A stretch of DNA of 64,000 bases from positions 2,852,001 to 2,916,000 of the forward strand of contig NZ_JAGYHC010000001.1 of assembly GCF_019837165.1 (NCBI RefSeq), in the 5' to 3' direction. A program made the position numbers and the translations under genes. This DNA is from Virgibacillus sp. NKC19-3 (GTDB lineage: Bacteria; Bacillota; Bacilli; Bacillales; Amphibacillaceae). Of this stretch, positions 15,703-25,175 are shown piece by piece (the stretch's first letter is position 1; every line of letters starts with the position of its first letter). The notes below the pieces were generated by a model. It saw only the letters and a list, made by a program, of their open reading frames with translations. It did no database searches and was not told the DNA's origin.

Positions 15703-17727
15703 TTGAAAAAAGGAATAGCATTTATTGTATGTATTGTTGCTGTATTACTCACAGCCTGTTCTAGCAACGAACCAACACCGAATGAACGTCTTGCTAGCTA
15801 CATTGAGCAATGGAAAAACCAAGAGTTCGAAGAGATGCATGAAATGATTTCGTCCCAAGCAGCAAAAGCCTATCCAAAAGAAGAATTTGTTGACAGATAT
15901 AGTAAAATATATCAAGATCTTGATATATCTGAGCTAAATGTAACGTTTGAAGAACTGGATGAAGAAGAAGTGGATACTGCAATAGAACAAGGTGAAGCAA
16001 CCATCCCTTTTTCGGTCGAAATGGAAACAATTGCAGAACCAATCCAATTTGATTATGAAGCAACGTTAATTAAGGAAAATAAAGGTGAAGAAGAGGAAGA
16101 AAATTGGTATGTACAATGGGACTCCGGATTTATTTTCCCAGAAATGAAAGATGGTGGACAAGTCAGTTTAGAAACAGAAACACCTACTCGAGGTGAGATT
16201 CTCGACCGCAACCAAATACCGTTAGCGATGAACGATATCGTTTATGAAGTTGGTATTATTCCGGAAGAATTAGGAGAAAATCCGGAGCAGGCGAAGGAAT
16301 CAATCGCTGAATCACTCCACATGAACGTTGAGGCTATCGATACTGCTTTAAATGCAGACTGGGTTGAACCCACTCTATTCGTCCCGTTAAAAGAAGTTCC
16401 TCAAACAGATGAAGATGTTTTAGATGAACTATGGGAAATACCCGGGGCGGCTGGACGCGAAATAACTGGACGTGTTTATCCATCAGATGAAGCAGCAGGA
16501 CACCTCATCGGCAATATCAAGCAAGTCACAGCTGATGACCTGGAAGAACAGGAATCAGGTGAATACGATGAAAATGACATGATTGGAGCGCGCGGACTCG
16601 AATTATTATATGAAGATCGCCTTAAAGGGAAAAAAGGAATTAAAATTGTTGTTTCAAACGAAGATGATGAGGAAGATGTGGTGCTAGCAGAGCAGCCTGT
16701 TGAAGATGGCGAAAATATATCACTTACGATTGATGTAAATGTTCAAGAAGAAATTTATGATGCCTTCGATGGGGACGCAGGCACCTCAGCAGCAATTGAT
16801 CCGAAATCCGGGGAGACGTTAGCACTTGTAAGCAGCCCATCGTTTGATCCCAATGACCTGTTATATGATAATTCCCAGGATCTATGGGATGATCTGCAAA
16901 ACGATGAACAATCGCCGTTGACCAACCGGTTTAATGCCACCTATGCTCCTGGCTCTGTCATCAAACCTATAACAGCAGCGATTGGTTTAGAAAGTGGAAG
17001 TCTTGACCCGAATGAGGGGATAGAAATCGATGGACTAACCTGGAGCAATGGAGAAGGTTGGGGAGATTATGAAGTAAGGCGTGTATCAGAATCCGACGGT
17101 CCGGTTGATTTAAATGATGCATTAGTTCGCTCAGACAACATTTACTTTGCAATGCAGGGAATTGAAATGGGCAGCGAAACACTAACTGATGGTTTTGAAC
17201 AATTTGGATTTGCAGAAGAAATTCCGTATGAATACCCGATTGAGACATCTACAATAGCTACAGACGAAACGATTGACGATGAAGTTTTACTAGCAAATAC
17301 AAGCTATGGACAAGGTGAAATTGAAATGAGTGCACTTCATTTAGCGGCAACATATACCTCGTTATTAAATGAAGGTGATATGATTAAGCCCACACTTCTC
17401 ACATCAGAAGATACGGAGCAAATATGGCGGGAGGATTTGATTTCTCCTGAGGATGCTACTCTAATCAGTGATGCTTTAAGAGATGTCGTAACAGATGGTA
17501 CTGCCCAAGAAGCGCAGGAAGCAGATTTTCCTATTTCAGGGAAAACCGGAACTGCGGAATTAAAACTTACAACTGACGATGAAGAAGGAGAGATTAACAG
17601 CTGGTTCGTTGGTTATCCAACCGAAGAGCAAGATATTCTAATATCCATGATGATGGAACAAACACAGGATAAAGAAAGTGGCTATACTGTTGAAGTTGCT
17701 ACCGATATCTTGACAGAACTGGAATAA
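15703..17727 (+). CDS. Class B penicillin-binding protein, PBP3/MecA-like lipoprotein
   Basis: This 674-aa protein starts at TTG after GAGGGGGAT. Residues 1-19 are a lipoprotein signal with lipobox LTAC. An NTF2-like MecA N-terminal domain covers about 25-145. A dimerisation region follows (GEILDRNQIPLAMN), then the transpeptidase domain with SVIK (Ser about 417), SDN (about 476) and KTG (about 613). This architecture and length match B. subtilis PbpC (PBP3) and low-affinity PBPs such as MecA. It cross-links peptidoglycan peptides outside the membrane. The protein is unusually acidic, as expected in salt-adapted species. Resistance cannot be deduced. Confidence 0.93.
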   Translation: MKKGIAFIVCIVAVLLTACSSNEPTPNERLASYIEQWKNQEFEEMHEMISSQAAKAYPKEEFVDRYSKIYQDLDISELNVTFEELDEEEVDTAIEQGEATIPFSVEMETIAEPIQFDYEATLIKENKGEEEEENWYVQWDSGFIFPEMKDGGQVSLETETPTRGEILDRNQIPLAMNDIVYEVGIIPEELGENPEQAKESIAESLHMNVEAIDTALNADWVEPTLFVPLKEVPQTDEDVLDELWEIPGAAGREITGRVYPSDEAAGHLIGNIKQVTADDLEEQESGEYDENDMIGARGLELLYEDRLKGKKGIKIVVSNEDDEEDVVLAEQPVEDGENISLTIDVNVQEEIYDAFDGDAGTSAAIDPKSGETLALVSSPSFDPNDLLYDNSQDLWDDLQNDEQSPLTNRFNATYAPGSVIKPITAAIGLESGSLDPNEGIEIDGLTWSNGEGWGDYEVRRVSESDGPVDLNDALVRSDNIYFAMQGIEMGSETLTDGFEQFGFAEEIPYEYPIETSTIATDETIDDEVLLANTSYGQGEIEMSALHLAATYTSLLNEGDMIKPTLLTSEDTEQIWREDLISPEDATLISDALRDVVTDGTAQEAQEADFPISGKTGTAELKLTTDDEEGEINSWFVGYPTEEQDILISMMMEQTQDKESGYTVEVATDILTELE

Positions 17728-17733
17728 TTCATT

Positions 17734-17784
17734 AGAAAGAGGCTGGGACAGACTTAAAGTGTTTAATTGTCCCAGTCTCTTTCT
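17734..17784. terminator. Terminator made of MITE-like terminal repeats
   Basis: Arms AGAAAGAGGCTGGGACA (17734-17750) and TGTCCCAGTCTCTTTCT (17768-17784) form a 17-bp stem with one wobble and a 17-base loop. The arms equal the terminal inverted repeats of the elements at 21245 and 26194. It lies between the convergent PBP and aldA-like genes. Confidence 0.8.
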
Positions 17785-17792
17785 ATATCTAT

Positions 17793-19235
17793 TCATGTTT
17801 TATATTGCATATACACCGTTTGCGTGATGAGAAAGTCTTCCACACCGTGTTTGCCATCTGTACCGCCTAATCCTGATTTACGTATGCCAGCATGATAGCC
17901 TTGCACTGCTTCAAAATTTTCTCGATTCACGTACGTTTCTCCGAATTTCAATTCATTCACTACCCGCATCGCTTCATGGAGATCGTCCGTATAAACGGAT
18001 GATGATAATCCATATTCCGTGTCATTTCCATATGCAATTGCTTCATCTAGTGTAGTGAACGTCATAACAGGTACAACCGGGCCGAAAATCTCTTCCTGAA
18101 TTATTTTACTGTCCTGCTTTACGTCCTTTATAATTGTAGGTTCCAGGAAATATCCTTGATCGACAGATGGGCGATTTCCGCCGGTCACAACTTCTCCTCC
18201 TGCATTGACTGCTTCCTGAACCATGTTCTCTACTTCTTCCAGGCGATCCCGACTAATAAGGGGTCCCATATCTGCAAATTCATTTTCACGAGGATCAGCG
18301 ATGGATGTTGCTTCAAAAGCAGCTTTTAGCTTTTCAATAAATCTATCAGCGATCGATTCCTGAACATAAATACGCTCTGCATTGGTACAGGCTTGTCCAT
18401 TGTTCGCTAGCCTTGATGTTTTAATATTTTCTACAGCCAAATCAATATCTGCGTTTTCAGTTACAATAGCTGGTGCCTTTCCACCTAACTCCAAATTTAC
18501 TTTTGTAATGCTTTGTGCAGCAGCTTCCATCACTTTTGTACCTGCATGAATACTGCCTGTCATAGAAATCATATCCACATTTGGATGAGATGCGAGCGCA
18601 TTTCCTAATTTGCCACCAGTTCCAGTAATCAAATTATAAACACCGGCTGGAACTTCATCCATGTCATCTAGCAATCTTGTAAATTTGGCCGCTGTGTTTG
18701 GCGTTTTTTGACTTGGCTTTAATACGATAGAACAACCGGTCACCAGTGCAGTAGCTACTTTACGTGCTAGAATGAAGACCGGAAAATTCCATGGAACTAT
18801 TCCTCCAACAACACCGATTGGTTTTTTGAACATAAGAATATTCTCATTAGCACGGTCACTTGGAACAATCTCCCCTTCCATTCGACGTGCCCATTCCGAC
18901 ATATACTCAAAATAATCAATTGCTAAGTCAACTTCACCACTGGCTAAACCATAATCTTTCCCTTGCTCTTCTTGGAGAAGATCAATAAATGCTTCCCTAT
19001 TTTCCCCTATTTTTTCACCAAGTCTGCGTACGATTTTGCCTCGTTCAATGGCAGGTTTCTGTTCCCAGCCGATTTGTGCTTGCTTCGCAGCATTAACTGC
19101 TTTATGAACATCTTCTTCTGTTCCATTTTGTATTTTAGAAATTACTTCTTCTGTTGATGGGTTAATGATGTCGATGGTTTCACGAGATGTTGAATCTGTA
19201 TATTCACCATTAATATAAAGTTGTTGTGTTTGCAT
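17793..19235 (-). CDS. aldA: Aldehyde dehydrogenase, AldA-like (lactaldehyde/glycolaldehyde type)
   Basis: This 480-aa NAD(P)-dependent aldehyde dehydrogenase begins MQTQQLYINGEYTDSTSRET. Key features are VPWNFP, the conserved Glu in LELGGKAP, and catalytic Cys in NNGQACTNAER. The C-terminal block FGETYVNRENFEAVQGYHAG followed by RKSGLGGTDGKHG closely matches E. coli AldA, which oxidises lactaldehyde and glycolaldehyde. The chosen ATG has AAGGAGG; an eight-codon extension is unlikely. No fucose or rhamnose genes are nearby, so the substrate remains inferred. Confidence 0.85.
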   Translation of the reverse strand: MQTQQLYINGEYTDSTSRETIDIINPSTEEVISKIQNGTEEDVHKAVNAAKQAQIGWEQKPAIERGKIVRRLGEKIGENREAFIDLLQEEQGKDYGLASGEVDLAIDYFEYMSEWARRMEGEIVPSDRANENILMFKKPIGVVGGIVPWNFPVFILARKVATALVTGCSIVLKPSQKTPNTAAKFTRLLDDMDEVPAGVYNLITGTGGKLGNALASHPNVDMISMTGSIHAGTKVMEAAAQSITKVNLELGGKAPAIVTENADIDLAVENIKTSRLANNGQACTNAERIYVQESIADRFIEKLKAAFEATSIADPRENEFADMGPLISRDRLEEVENMVQEAVNAGGEVVTGGNRPSVDQGYFLEPTIIKDVKQDSKIIQEEIFGPVVPVMTFTTLDEAIAYGNDTEYGLSSSVYTDDLHEAMRVVNELKFGETYVNRENFEAVQGYHAGIRKSGLGGTDGKHGVEDFLITQTVYMQYKT

Positions 19236-19339
19236 GTTTAACCTCCTTAAAACATTCATCTATTCATTCTTTTCCACTTTCTTGTCGTGATTAAACAAAG
19301 AGATGTTAAGAACAAAAATACAGGAACGCCTGCTTAAAA

Positions 19340-19474
19340 ACCTAGAGAAGAAAGCGGCGTAATTCGGATTAGAGGGACGTGACTTATCGCAGTAATCTTG
19401 ATAAGTCAATGTAAATCTATCTATAAATCGTTATCCACAAGCAAATAACTTTATAGTTCCCTATGTAATAAAAA
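19340..19474. repeat. Decayed third copy of the 271-bp repeat
   Basis: The 3' part (TTATCCACAAGCAAATAA, then TTTATAGTTCCCTA) matches the ends of copies A and B. GGATTAGAGGGACGTGACTT parallels their GATTAGATGAACTTGACTT. A hairpin GACTTATC/GATAAGTC is present at 19381-19408. The 5' part is lost. No gene lies in 19236-19511. Confidence 0.6.
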
Positions 19475-19506
19475 GAAGCATTCCAAAGACTGGAAATGCT
19501 TCTTTT
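19471..19506. terminator. Terminator after the IDEAL-domain gene
   Basis: Arms AAAAGAAGCATTCC (19471-19484) and GGAAATGCTTCTTTT (19492-19506) form a stem with one bulge just beyond the stop at 19512. T runs occur on both strands. Confidence 0.7.
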
Positions 19507-19511
19507 TATTA

Positions 19512-19946
19512 TTATAAATATTTTACGAGTGTATGGAATGCTTCTTTGTCTTGTTCATCCAGCGCTTTATCGATCAATCGTTTCACATTTTCATGTTCTA
19601 ATTCGCGAACAATGATGGCGCTTTCATTTTTTTGATCAATAGCAGTTTCATTTATATAATAAGGTTCGGCGATGGAATGCAGTTGATCAACGAAATCCGG
19701 AAGTAACATTAATTCCGAGACTGTCATATATATGACTTCTTTTCCTTTTTGAAAAGCAAATTTTGCTTCGACGTTTTCAACTTTTCCTGTCCGACGATGG
19801 ATGCGTATTTCTTTCGCTTCAACTGGAATAAATTGGTATATTTTTTGATTAATTAATACGGAAAAATATTGGTATGCTAGAATAATACGTAAATAATTAT
19901 CTTCAGCTTTAATGTAGTATGGCTTGAGCATATTAACGGTTACCAC
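19512..19946 (-). CDS. IDEAL-domain protein, about 144 aa
   Basis: Residues from about 108 onward (ENVKRLIDKALDEQDKEAFH) fit the IDEAL domain, a short helical motif found at the C-terminus of several Firmicutes proteins. The N-terminal 100 residues (LKPYYIKAEDNYLRIILAYQ) are a separate alpha/beta region of unknown role. Several starts are possible. GTG at 19946 has GGGGGTGG upstream, while the first ATG at 19961 lacks a site. It stands alone, with terminators on both sides. Function unknown. Confidence 0.75.
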   Translation of the reverse strand: MVTVNMLKPYYIKAEDNYLRIILAYQYFSVLINQKIYQFIPVEAKEIRIHRRTGKVENVEAKFAFQKGKEVIYMTVSELMLLPDFVDQLHSIAEPYYINETAIDQKNESAIIVRELEHENVKRLIDKALDEQDKEAFHTLVKYL

Positions 19947-20041
19947 TAGTCCCACCCCCATGAATAATAAATTTTCAGTTAATTAATTCTATACTATTTT
20001 TGTGTAAAACACAAGTAAAAGATGAAAAATTCATATGGCAA

Positions 20042-20070
20042 AGGCAACCTCCCTTAATTGGAGATTGCCT
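20042..20070 (-). terminator. Terminator after the ATPase gene
   Basis: Arms AGGCAACCTCC (20042-20052) and GGAGATTGCCT (20060-20070) have one mismatch and lie just after the minus-strand stop at 20079. Confidence 0.55.
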
Positions 20071-20078
20071 ATTGCATA

Positions 20079-21119
20079 CTATATTAATTTTCTAGCTATA
20101 TCATTCATAATATCTTGCAAATCATTTTCTGTAAACGCATATTCCTTTTCCAGTAATTCCAAATTGTCACCTGCTTTTTTTAATTCTTGAACCCCTTTTT
20201 TCATGTAAAGCTTATAGGCACTATGGAGTCTGTTAATTTCTTCCGCATATTTTTCATCTGTTCCGGAAGAAACAGTTTCATATAGATCAATGATAGACTC
20301 CCCTTCCCGTTCTGGGAAAAATTCATGTGGGTCTGTACTATCAAACATACAGAAATCGAGTTCACGAACGAGCACCATATCAATACTGTTTGGATCGAAG
20401 CTACAGTGATACAGTTCTACATCAAAGCAGTGATCCTCACAAGCTTTTGCGATTTTCTTCATGAACGTGGATTTGCCTGTGCCGGCACGACCTTTAATAA
20501 AATATACATGTGATAGATTTTCCTTTAAATGGGGAACTATATTTACTACGCCATCCTGCGTATTTGTACCAAATAAGCGATGGTACGTATGCGATCTTTC
20601 TTTATTTTGGGGCGAATCTTTTAAGAGATTTGTAATAAATCGTTTAGCAATCTGATCTGCCTTCTCAAAATCCATCTCATTGATATAGATCTCCTCGAGA
20701 TCATCATGAATCTTCAGACCTGTGGCGAAGTTATCGTATGAAGCTTGTGTATACCTATGATACTGATTGTTTATTTCCAGTAAATCGTCTGTTACTGATT
20801 TTTCGTTTATAAATAGACTCAAGTCGACCTCTATAGCCCCTGAGGTTTCAAGTGGGGAAATTTGGTCGCTTACCACAGCAAGTGACAGTCCACGTATGAT
20901 AACCCCGTCTAAAAATTTATGACCTAATGTACTGTATAGGATTTCAAGATTAAAATCCGCTTCATATTTATTTATTAGTTGTTTTATAACTGCTGTTTTT
21001 AATGTATGTGAAGAATGTTTCAAAATGATAACCTGTTTGATATCGTTAATATTGGAATCTAAATAATTGATAAAACCTTCCGCCGTATTACCAGCCACAT
21101 AATAATACTGATTAGACAA
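20079..21119 (-). CDS. P-loop ATPase of unknown function (PRK06851-like)
   Basis: This 346-aa protein begins MSNQYYYVAGNTAEGFINYL. The Walker A motif GRAGTGKSTFMKKIA lies near residues 213-227. The region before it (LEILYSTLGHKFLDGVIIRG) resembles a second, incomplete nucleotide-binding half. This two-part plan fits a Firmicutes family annotated as PRK06851-like ATPases or nucleotide kinases. The C-terminus has a predicted coiled coil (about 295-335). The start is TTG with AAGGAAGTG seven bases upstream. The role is unknown, and no partner is evident. Confidence 0.7.
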   Translation of the reverse strand: MSNQYYYVAGNTAEGFINYLDSNINDIKQVIILKHSSHTLKTAVIKQLINKYEADFNLEILYSTLGHKFLDGVIIRGLSLAVVSDQISPLETSGAIEVDLSLFINEKSVTDDLLEINNQYHRYTQASYDNFATGLKIHDDLEEIYINEMDFEKADQIAKRFITNLLKDSPQNKERSHTYHRLFGTNTQDGVVNIVPHLKENLSHVYFIKGRAGTGKSTFMKKIAKACEDHCFDVELYHCSFDPNSIDMVLVRELDFCMFDSTDPHEFFPEREGESIIDLYETVSSGTDEKYAEEINRLHSAYKLYMKKGVQELKKAGDNLELLEKEYAFTENDLQDIMNDIARKLI

Positions 21120-21244
21120 GGAGACACTTCCTTTTTAAAATTATTATCTTGCATTTTATGTATATATCGATTGTAGGTGCATTATTCTACATGAACATCA
21201 TTTTATATCAGAAGTGCATATGAAAAGATTCAAATCGAAAAGCC

Positions 21245-21522
21245 GAGGCTGGGACAAAAACAAACGAGTTTCCTTAAAAAGACGAACGTTATCAAACTTA
21301 GCGTAGGAAATATGCGGAGACTCCAGCAAGAGGAAAGGCATAGGTGAGCCACCTAAAGACGCGGGTAGCAATCTTTTTTGCGAAGCGTGCTGCCCCTCGA
21401 AGTCACTTGCAGCACGACGACCACAAGAGGGCTCACCAGCCGCCCTAAGGTGCGTGAAGTATATTTTTAGAAGCGATGTATGTTCGGAACTTATTTGTTA
21501 AAAACACTTTTGTCCAAGCCTC
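21245..21522. repeat. MITE-like element with terminal inverted repeats (copy R3)
   Basis: This 278-bp element is bounded by GAGGCTGGGACAAAA (21245-21259) and TTTTGTCCAAGCCTC (21508-21522). It has no ORF. Its interior contains GC-rich self-complementary blocks such as GGTGAGCCACC and GGGCTCACCAGCC. It is closely related, in inverse orientation, to 26194-26469. It fills the gap 21120-21527, right after the DUF779 gene's 3' end. Confidence 0.8.
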
Positions 21523-21527
21523 ACTAT

Positions 21528-21890
21528 TTATCCATTCTCTGTCAACATCGCTTTTTCCTCCTCTGTAAAGACCCGTGATCTTGTCAGAAAACGTTTCCCC
21601 TCTGGCCCTTCCAATGAAAACATACCGCCACGGCCGTCAACAGCATCAATGATTAGCTGCGTATGTTTCCAGTATTCGTATTGGTCCTTTGCTATATAAA
21701 ATTGCGTTCCTGCAATTTCACCTAGTAAAATATCCGAATCACCTGTATGCAACTCGCCTCGAGGATAGCACATTGGTGAACTCCCATCACAGCAACCTCC
21801 TGACTGATGAAACATCAACGGCCCATGTATAGCTTTTAATGTATGGATCAAGGCATAGGCCTCATCTGTTACAGTTACGCGTTCAACCAT
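21528..21890 (-). CDS. DUF779 family protein
   Basis: This 120-aa protein begins MVERVTVTDEAYALIHTLKA. The Cys-rich motif HQSGGCCDGSSPMCYPRGE is characteristic of DUF779, which is commonly encoded beside acetaldehyde dehydrogenases. The preceding gene here is exactly such an enzyme (21969-23489), separated by a hairpin. The role is unknown; the cysteines suggest metal or redox function. The second of two adjacent ATGs is chosen because AAAGG is at proper spacing from it. Confidence 0.85.
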   Translation of the reverse strand: MVERVTVTDEAYALIHTLKAIHGPLMFHQSGGCCDGSSPMCYPRGELHTGDSDILLGEIAGTQFYIAKDQYEYWKHTQLIIDAVDGRGGMFSLEGPEGKRFLTRSRVFTEEEKAMLTENG

Positions 21891-21920
21891 TTTCATTATC
21901 CTTTCTATATATGGTATGCG

Positions 21921-21961
21921 AAAAAGGAGTCGGGTTCAGTTTCATTCCAACTCCTCTTTTT
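21921..21961 (-). terminator. Intercistronic hairpin between aldB and DUF779
   Basis: AAAAAGGAGT (21921-21930) pairs with ACTCCTCTTTTT (21950-21961) around an 18-base loop, giving T runs on the minus strand. It may attenuate transcription into the DUF779 gene. Confidence 0.55.
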
Positions 21962-21968
21962 CCCCTAA

Positions 21969-23489
21969 TTAAAATAAGCCTGCTGTGTCTTCACTATAGC
22001 TGATCAGTAAATTTTTCGTTTGCTGGTAATGACCAAGCATCATGAGATGGTTTTCGCGCCCAATACCTGATTTCTTATAGCCTCCAAATGCCGCATGGGC
22101 AGGATACTGGTGATAACAATTTGTCCACACACGACCAGCCTGAATGCCACGTCCAAAACGATAGGCTGTATTAATATCCCGTGTCCATACACCCGCACCT
22201 AACCCGTAAAGGGTGTCATTTGCGATTGCCATCGCTTCTTCTTTATCTTTAAATGTCGTTACAGCAAGCACAGGACCAAATATTTCCTCTTGGAAAATAC
22301 GCATTTTATTATTACCTTCAAAAATAGTGGGCTCTACGTAATACCCGCCGCCGAGTTCTCCATCCAGTTTATTCACATTTCCTCCAACAAGCACATTAGC
22401 GCCTTCTTGTTTTCCTATATCAAGATAAGAGATTATTTTTTCCATTTGTTCCTGAGAAGCCTGAGCTCCCATCATGGTTTCTGAATCAAGTGGATGACCT
22501 ATTTTAATTTGTTTGACCCGCTCCATGACGCGCTCCATAAATATATCATAAATGGATGCTTGCACAAGTGCTCGGGATGGACATGTACAAACCTCCCCTT
22601 GGTTTAGGGCAAACATAACAAAACCTTCAACCGCTTTATCCAAAAACCCATCATCCGCATCCATCACATCCTCAAAGAAAATATTTGGAGATTTTCCACC
22701 AAGTTCTAGTGTTACTGGGATAATATTTTCCGAAGCATACTGCATAATCAGGCGTCCCGTCGTTGTCTCCCCCGTAAACGCTACCTTCGAAATTCGACTG
22801 TTGGAAGCCAGTGGTTTTCCCGCCTCTACTCCAAATCCGTTCACAATATTAACGACACCAGGCGGAAGAAGATCCTGAATAAGATCCATCAGCACATGAA
22901 TCGATGCAGGTGTTTGTTCCGCTGGTTTTAATACTACACAGTTTCCGGCAGCTAAAGCAGGCGCCAATTTCCATGTTGCCATTAAAATGGGGAAGTTCCA
23001 GGGGATAATTTGTCCTACAACACCAAGCGGTTCATGAAAATGATAGGCGACTGTATCATCATCAATCTGACTTAGTCCACCCTCCTGTGCACGAATCGCC
23101 CCTGCAAAATAGCGGTAATGATCTGCCGCGAGAGGAATATCTGCAGCCAATCCTTCACGTACCGCTTTCCCGTTATCCCATGTTTCCGCAACAGCTAGCA
23201 TTTCCACATTTTCTTCTATGCGATCAGCTATTTTATTAAGTATGTTTGCTCGTTCGCTGGCGGCTGTCTTTCCCCAGGATTCCTTAACGGCATCTGCGGC
23301 ATCAATGGCAGCTTCCACATCTTCCTTCGTCGATCGTGCCATTTCGCAAAATACCTCGCCAGTTACCGGACTTACATTATTAAAATATTTTCCGTTTGTT
23401 GGTGGCCGGTATTCTCCACCCATAAAATTATCGTACTTTGCTTTAAAACTGACGAGTGAACCTTCTGTATTTGGATTTTTATACCTCAT
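21969..23489 (-). CDS. aldB: Acetaldehyde dehydrogenase, AldB/ExaC type
   Basis: This 506-aa NAD(P)-dependent aldehyde dehydrogenase begins [20 protein letters not shown]. It shows [27 protein letters not shown], catalytic Cys in [15 protein letters not shown], and the terminal block [20 protein letters not shown]. These features and length place it with AldB/AcoD/ExaC acetaldehyde dehydrogenases used in ethanol and acetoin metabolism. The ATG has AAGGAGG. A consensus cre site (23512-23525) lies just upstream, predicting catabolite repression by CcpA. It is followed by a DUF779 partner gene. Confidence 0.9.
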   Translation of the reverse strand: MRYKNPNTEGSLVSFKAKYDNFMGGEYRPPTNGKYFNNVSPVTGEVFCEMARSTKEDVEAAIDAADAVKESWGKTAASERANILNKIADRIEENVEMLAVAETWDNGKAVREGLAADIPLAADHYRYFAGAIRAQEGGLSQIDDDTVAYHFHEPLGVVGQIIPWNFPILMATWKLAPALAAGNCVVLKPAEQTPASIHVLMDLIQDLLPPGVVNIVNGFGVEAGKPLASNSRISKVAFTGETTTGRLIMQYASENIIPVTLELGGKSPNIFFEDVMDADDGFLDKAVEGFVMFALNQGEVCTCPSRALVQASIYDIFMERVMERVKQIKIGHPLDSETMMGAQASQEQMEKIISYLDIGKQEGANVLVGGNVNKLDGELGGGYYVEPTIFEGNNKMRIFQEEIFGPVLAVTTFKDKEEAMAIANDTLYGLGAGVWTRDINTAYRFGRGIQAGRVWTNCYHQYPAHAAFGGYKKSGIGRENHLMMLGHYQQTKNLLISYSEDTAGLF

Positions 23490-23511
23490 GAAATTCCTCC
23501 TTTTTCATTTT

Positions 23512-23525
23512 TGTAAACGCTTACA
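23512..23525 (-). promoter_or_regulatory. CcpA cre site upstream of aldB
   Basis: TGTAAACGCTTACA agrees at every defined position with the cre consensus TGWNANCGNTNWCA and is almost a perfect palindrome. It is 23 bases before the aldB ATG, so CcpA binding would block the gene in the presence of preferred sugars. Confidence 0.75.
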
Positions 23526-23668
23526 ATTAGATGGAAAATACAGCTGTTTTGTTACTAAGTATACCAGTATCTTCAGAATAATTTCAACTATTAGATACCA
23601 ACTTTCACCAAAAGCCTGACTTAGGCAGATCAACGTGTTTGTGCTAAGACTGGTTTTCTTCAATAAAT

Positions 23669-23746
23669 ACAGGACGCTGAATCTCGCCCAGCGCCCTGTT
23701 TAATACATTCATTTTCCCGGAAGAATATAAATATATCACTCCCGGG
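23669..23746. terminator. Two hairpins between ydjO-like gene and aldB
   Basis: ACAGGACGCT/AGCGCCCTGT (23669-23699, one mismatch) and CCCGG/CCGGG (23716-23746) lie downstream of the minus-strand ydjO-like gene. T tails are weak. Nothing else is seen in 23526-23812. Confidence 0.4.
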
Positions 23747-23812
23747 TTTTATCTATGGATATGATGTAAACTAAAAAACTTCTATACACTTCAAGGTTCC
23801 AGCAACTACGCT

Positions 23813-23995
23813 TTATTTTACTTCTGGAAGTACGCGTACTTCCAAAACCATGGTAGCTTGACAAAGTGGACATTTCGGCTCTTCCTCAAAGCTGTACGAC
23901 TCCCTCATCCAGCCTTGACAATCATCGCTACTACAGGACCACACATTTGTTTCTACTTCTGGAATTGGCTCTTTTGGCCCACGAGAAAATGACAT
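23813..23995 (-). CDS. YdjO-like cold-inducible zinc-ribbon protein, 60 aa
   Basis: This 60-residue protein begins MSFSRGPKEPIPEVETNVWS. Two cysteine pairs (CSSDDCQGWMRESY and CPLCQATMV) form a zinc-ribbon-like motif, as in the B. subtilis YdjO family. The chosen ATG has AAAGGGG; 26 extra upstream codons have no ribosome site and look non-coding. It stands alone, downstream of a LysR gene. Biochemical role unknown. Confidence 0.82.
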   Translation of the reverse strand: MSFSRGPKEPIPEVETNVWSCSSDDCQGWMRESYSFEEEPKCPLCQATMVLEVRVLPEVK

Positions 23996-24107
23996 AATTG
24001 CATCCCCTTTCTTGGTACACTTCCTATTATACTCCTTTCTTGACAACAAAGAAAGGCTTCTTAGCAAAATCATTACTACTATAATGAGGATTGCCTATTA
24101 AAAGAAC

Positions 24108-25013
24108 TTATATACATTTACCTGCATACGGAGATTGGATCACCTTTTTGACAACCTGTTCAAACACATGCAACGCTTTCGGATGAAACTCCTGGTGATT
24201 TTTTATAATGGAAAAGTTACGCTGCATCGGTGTATCTTCCACCTCAAGCTTTTGAATTAAATCCAGCTGTAATTCTTTTTTCAGTGTTAATTCCGATAGG
24301 AGACTAATGCCTAGCCCGGAAGCCACTCCTTCCTTAATAACTTGCGTGCTTCCAAATGTCAGGACACGTTCCGGTTTAATCTCATGTTTGGTAAAAAAAT
24401 CTTCGAGCATTTTACGCGTTCCTGATCCCTCTTCACGAATAATCCATGTATGTCCCTCTAAATCAGCAGTCATAATTGTATCTTTCTTCATCAAAGCATG
24501 ATTTCTACCAGCAATAACATACATGTCATCAATAGCAAAATGCTCTACAGCAAGTTGCCGATGGGAAAATTCACCCTCAACCAAGCCGATATCAATCTCA
24601 TGATTGACCAATTTCTGGCCAATATCCTCTGTATTACCAATCGAAACTGTTGGTAAAATTCGTGTATAGTCACGTTGCAAATGTGCCAGAATCTGCGGAA
24701 GTAAATATTCGCCTATCGTGTAACTGGCGCCAATCCTTAATTCTCCGCCTGGCACATTTTTCAAATCAGAAACAAGTACCTCCATCTGCTTATAACTTCG
24801 CAAAATTTCCTTTGCATACTGGTAAACGATTTCTCCAGCTCTATTCTTTCTGACAAATTTATTGTTTCGCTCTAACAACTGAACACCAAACGCTTTCTCA
24901 AGAGCAGCAATATACTGACTAACTGCAGGTTGAGACATATGCAGGGACTCAGCCGTTCTGGAAAAATTCCCTCGTTCCACTACCTCTACAAATACAACTA
25001 AATGCTGGTCCAA
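24108..25013 (-). CDS. LysR-type regulator divergent from yeiH
   Basis: This 301-aa protein begins MDQHLVVFVEVVERGNFSRT. The N-terminal winged helix-turn-helix is clear (SLHMSQPAVSQYIAALEKAF), followed by a LysR substrate-binding domain (ELRIGASYTIGEYLLPQIL). It is transcribed away from a YeiH-family gene with 162 bases between them. This mirrors yeiE-yeiH in enterobacteria, so it probably regulates yeiH and itself. The start is TTG after AAGGAGATAACC. The effector cannot be told; sulfur compounds are a reasonable guess from the pairing. Confidence 0.9.
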   Translation of the reverse strand: MDQHLVVFVEVVERGNFSRTAESLHMSQPAVSQYIAALEKAFGVQLLERNNKFVRKNRAGEIVYQYAKEILRSYKQMEVLVSDLKNVPGGELRIGASYTIGEYLLPQILAHLQRDYTRILPTVSIGNTEDIGQKLVNHEIDIGLVEGEFSHRQLAVEHFAIDDMYVIAGRNHALMKKDTIMTADLEGHTWIIREEGSGTRKMLEDFFTKHEIKPERVLTFGSTQVIKEGVASGLGISLLSELTLKKELQLDLIQKLEVEDTPMQRNFSIIKNHQEFHPKALHVFEQVVKKVIQSPYAGKCI

Positions 25014-25175
25014 TTTGGTTATCTCCTTCCGTAAACACGCGTTATACCGTCATTTTTATAGTACATCTATTATTACGATAAGTAAAACTTATTGTATATA
25101 TTATATTTATTTATTTTTCTTATCATAAAACGAGCTTTATAATAAACAATAGACATAGAAGGAGAGGCGCATCTT

